Source: Gemmatimonadota bacterium
Lineage (GTDB): Bacteria; Gemmatimonadota; Gemmatimonadetes; Gemmatimonadales; Gemmatimonadaceae
Length of the DNA stretch: 9,125 bases
Assembly: GCA_003222065.1 (NCBI GenBank)
Contig: QHUV01000103.1
Location: 1-9,125, forward strand
Direction of reading: 5' to 3'
Position 1 is the first letter of the stretch. Each line of letters begins with the position of its first letter. Shown piece after piece: positions 7,526 to 9,125 of this stretch. Under the pieces are notes generated by a model. That model was given only the letters and a program-made list of their open reading frames with translations. It searched no databases and was not told the DNA's origin. Made by a program: the position numbers and the translations under genes.

Positions 7526-9125
7526 CGAATTCGGAGACCTGCACGTCGGGAAGATTCAGCGACAGGGATCGCCAGTTGTTGCCGTCGTCCCACGAGACGT
7601 AGATACCGTGCTCGGTGCCGGCGTAGAGAAGGCCGCGCCGTTTCGGATCCTCGCGCACGGCATGCACGAAGTCGTCACCGCGAATGCCGCCGATGATCTT
7701 CGTCCACGTCTTGCCGTAGTCATGGGTGCGGTAGACGTACGGAGCGCGGTCGTCGTTCTGATAATTCTTGGCGGCGAGGTACGCGGAGCCAGCGTCGTTA
7801 GGCGACGCGTCGATGACGCTGATGCGCGCGAATTTTGGCAATCCAGACGGGGTAATGTTCGCCCAGCTCTTGCCGCCATCGCGAGTGACGTATGCCAGGC
7901 CGTCGTCGCTACCGGTCCAGATGACGTTCACGTCGAGCGGCGAAGCCCCGATGGTGAAGATTGTCGCATAGATCTCGGGACCGTTCATGTCGTGGGTAAT
8001 CGGGCCCCCGGACTCGCCTAACGTGGCCGAGTCGGCGCGCGTGAGGTCCGGGCTGATGCGCTGCCACGTCTGGCCCTGGTCCGTCGTCCGCCAAAGATGT
8101 TGTGAGGACGTGTAGAGAATGCTCGGGTCCTTCGAGAACACGATGGGATACGTCCACTGCCACCGTTCGGGTAACACACTCGCCGGCTCCCCCGAGAAGA
8201 AACGCGGATAGACTTGCACGTCGCGAATCTGACCGTTGCTTCGATCGTAACGCGTGAGAAGGGCGCCCTGACTTCCGGCGTAGAAGATGTTCGGGTTGCG
8301 CGGATCGGGCGCGATGTAGCCGGACTCACCGCCGCCGATGTCGTACATCCAGTCGCCCAGTTTTCTGGTCCGCGCGCCGCGCAGATTAGACCAATCGTTC
8401 GAGGGAAGACAGAGCGTGGAATTATCCTGCTGCGCACCGCACACGTGATATGGAAAATCAGATGTCACCGCGACGTGATACAGCTGCGCGGTCGGGAAAT
8501 CTTCTTCGGTCCAAGTCCGCCCGGCGTTCACCGAAATCGTCCCACCGCCATCGTTCGCCTCGATCATGCGTTGATTATCGTTAGGCGCGATCCATAGATC
8601 GTGATTGTCGCCGTGAGGTACGGTGATCGTGCTGTCGAAGCGCACGCCGCCGTCGTCTGATCGAAAGAAGCTCACGTTCAGCACGTACACGCGATCCTTG
8701 AGCTTCGCATCGGCGATGACGTGGGAGTAGTAGAAGGCGCGCTGGCGCAGCTTGCGTTCCTCGTTCAGGAGCTTCCACGTCGCACCCGCGTCGTCGGACC
8801 TGAATACGCCCCCGGAGGCTGCTTCTATGACTGCGAAGACACGATTCGGGTCGACGGGCGAGACGGACACACCGATCTTGCCGATTACGCCCTTTGGCAA
8901 CCCGGGATTCCGCGTGATCTCGGTCCACGTCTCGCCCGCGTCGGTGGACTTGAAGAGTCCACTCCCCGGTCCTCCGCTCGACATCGACCATGGCGTGCGA
9001 TACGCCTCCCAAAGTGCCGCAAAGAGCACATTCGGGTTGCTCGCGTCTATCGAAATGTCAACGGCGGCTGTCCTGTCATCGCGGTAGAGGGTTTTCTTCC
9101 AGTGCATGCCGCCATCGACTGATTT
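6897..9125 (-). CDS. Secreted Asp-box (sortilin/VPS10-like) beta-propeller protein, N-terminus outside window, out of frame after ~7530
   Basis: The frame is open to the window edge, and the residues before the first Met (KSVDGG) complete an Asp-box, SVDGGMHW, so the gene starts beyond 9125. Numbering from the Met at 9107: Asp-boxes (S/T-x-D-x-G-x-x-W) occur at STDAGETW (54-61), SDDAGATW, SVNAGRTW, TTDQGQTW, TRDGGKSW, THDYGKTW and SWDDGNNW, with a degenerate copy SDDGGVRF. This is the signature of a many-bladed propeller of the BNR/VPS10 type, often labelled glycosyl hydrolase, although I see no sialidase catalytic set, so I would not assign an enzyme activity. Such proteins are exported and abundant in Gemmatimonadota and Acidobacteria. 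Homology ends at about residue 526 (LNLPDVQVSE); the remaining ~210 codons to 6897 are out of frame, Arg-rich and unlike protein. The genuine C-terminus continues in another frame from 7525. Confidence 0.8.
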   Translation of the reverse strand, partial: KSVDGGMHWKKTLYRDDRTAAVDISIDASNPNVLFAALWEAYRTPWSMSSGGPGSGLFKSTDAGETWTEITRNPGLPKGVIGKIGVSVSPVDPNRVFAVIEAASGGVFRSDDAGATWKLLNEERKLRQRAFYYSHVIADAKLKDRVYVLNVSFFRSDDGGVRFDSTITVPHGDNHDLWIAPNDNQRMIEANDGGGTISVNAGRTWTEEDFPTAQLYHVAVTSDFPYHVCGAQQDNSTLCLPSNDWSNLRGARTRKLGDWMYDIGGGESGYIAPDPRNPNIFYAGSQGALLTRYDRSNGQIRDVQVYPRFFSGEPASVLPERWQWTYPIVFSKDPSILYTSSQHLWRTTDQGQTWQRISPDLTRADSATLGESGGPITHDMNGPEIYATIFTIGASPLDVNVIWTGSDDGLAYVTRDGGKSWANITPSGLPKFARISVIDASPNDAGSAYLAAKNYQNDDRAPYVYRTHDYGKTWTKIIGGIRGDDFVHAVREDPKRRGLLYAGTEHGIYVSWDDGNNWRSLSLNLPDVQVSEFGAHRYSRRVRQGGAHVQWRRCGTPRQRERTHGSAARQRPAYRDGTGRHNHQPNGLRERAGWTSRRCRRRSAQRPRGTESLCVGPSVCRRDDLPLSHPLERERGAGAAGRTGAISRPHHRGGEHADTASCRAHGSATQGSDHCGFAAAVRARDANSRQAVGRERRRHAHSPSQERHRGARCSRRGAGGSRLGKRRDRQAHHGGGKPLPGS
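7523..7533 (-). other. Deletion and frame-change junction in the propeller gene
   Basis: The propeller frame is recognisable through GTC TCC GAA (Val-Ser-Glu). The C-terminal domain appears from GTG CGC ATC GAT (Val-Arg-Ile-Asp) in another register. From memory of the family, a blade-closing segment with a THGRSFWVLDD-like motif and a short linker should lie between; none of it is present in any frame here. A GAATTC hexamer (7527-7532) sits on the join. Confidence 0.65.

Larger units (their letters stand above)
53..8586. repeat. Dispersed octamer CGTTAGGC, 11 copies across the window
   Basis: Exact copies, + orientation: 53-60, 443-450, 2186-2193, 3956-3963, 5374-5381, 7796-7803, 8579-8586. 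Inverted (GCCTAACG on +): 612-619, 4166-4173, 6300-6307, 8016-8023. Every copy of the inner GTTAGGC heptamer in the window carries the same flanking C. All lie in coding sequence of four loci and on both strands relative to the gene. In ten of eleven the codons are xCG-TTA-GGC (Leu-Gly) or CCT-AAC-Gxx (Pro-Asn). The function is not known to me. Confidence 0.85.

Noticed and set aside
6897..7526. Arg-rich tail of the propeller frame as a novel domain
   Set aside because: The overlapping - strand frame encodes the expected Ig-like and helical C-terminus of the same protein family, so the Arg-rich tail is an out-of-frame artefact.
7527..7532. GAATTC (EcoRI) hexamer exactly at the propeller deletion junction, possibly a cloning scar
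   Set aside because: About one such site is expected by chance in the window and another occurs near 3453. The kinase 2 junction has no such site, so a cloning origin is not supported.
7002..8021. Long + strand ORF (339 codons) opposite the propeller gene
   Set aside because: Antisense to Asp-box coding sequence with no domain signal; a codon-bias shadow.
6897..9125. Sialidase/glycosyl hydrolase activity for the Asp-box protein
   Set aside because: Asp-boxes are structural. No RIP motif or catalytic Asp/Tyr/Glu set of sialidases was seen in the part present.

Overview
The window is GC-rich (roughly two thirds G+C by eye). It carries one gene on the + strand and a convergent cluster on the - strand. 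Domain content suggests a soil- or sediment-type, Gram-negative-like bacterium, most plausibly Gemmatimonadota or a relative. The clues are a double-FtsX permease, PknB-type kinases with a Cys-rich N-terminal ribbon and an outward-facing C-terminus, and a secreted Asp-box (sortilin/VPS10-like) propeller protein. This placement rests on family knowledge; there is no rRNA or other taxonomic marker.

Layout. 1-2532 (+): the 3' part of a large FtsX/MacB-type ABC transporter permease that enters from upstream of the window. 2533-2790: a short convergent intergenic stretch with at most one doubtful tiny ORF. 2791-3165 (-): a stand-alone CheY-like receiver protein. 3240-4877 (-): an intact membrane-anchored Ser/Thr protein kinase. 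4910-6506 (-): a second, paralogous kinase gene broken by an internal frame-changing deletion, so it reads as two fragments. 6510-6609: an inverted array of 7-bp repeats. 6656-9125 (-): a secreted Asp-box propeller protein that runs off the right edge. It is also broken by an internal deletion and frame change, near 7525-7532.

On the - strand the order of transcription is propeller protein, heptamer array, broken kinase, intact kinase, receiver. The two kinases are nearly abutting and probably co-transcribed. They share a C-terminal extracytoplasmic module with two conserved cysteines, which suggests duplicated envelope sensors whose signal is passed to cytoplasmic Ser/Thr phosphorylation. 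The receiver next to them may belong to the same signalling unit, but nothing in the sequence proves it.

The most notable signals beyond the genes are: (1) the octamer CGTTAGGC, present 11 times on either strand where about 0.3-0.4 would be expected, always inside coding sequence and almost always in one codon phase; (2) two separate frame-breaking internal deletions within 1.7 kb; (3) the inverted heptamer array in front of the broken kinase; (4) the shared two-cysteine sensor module of the kinases.
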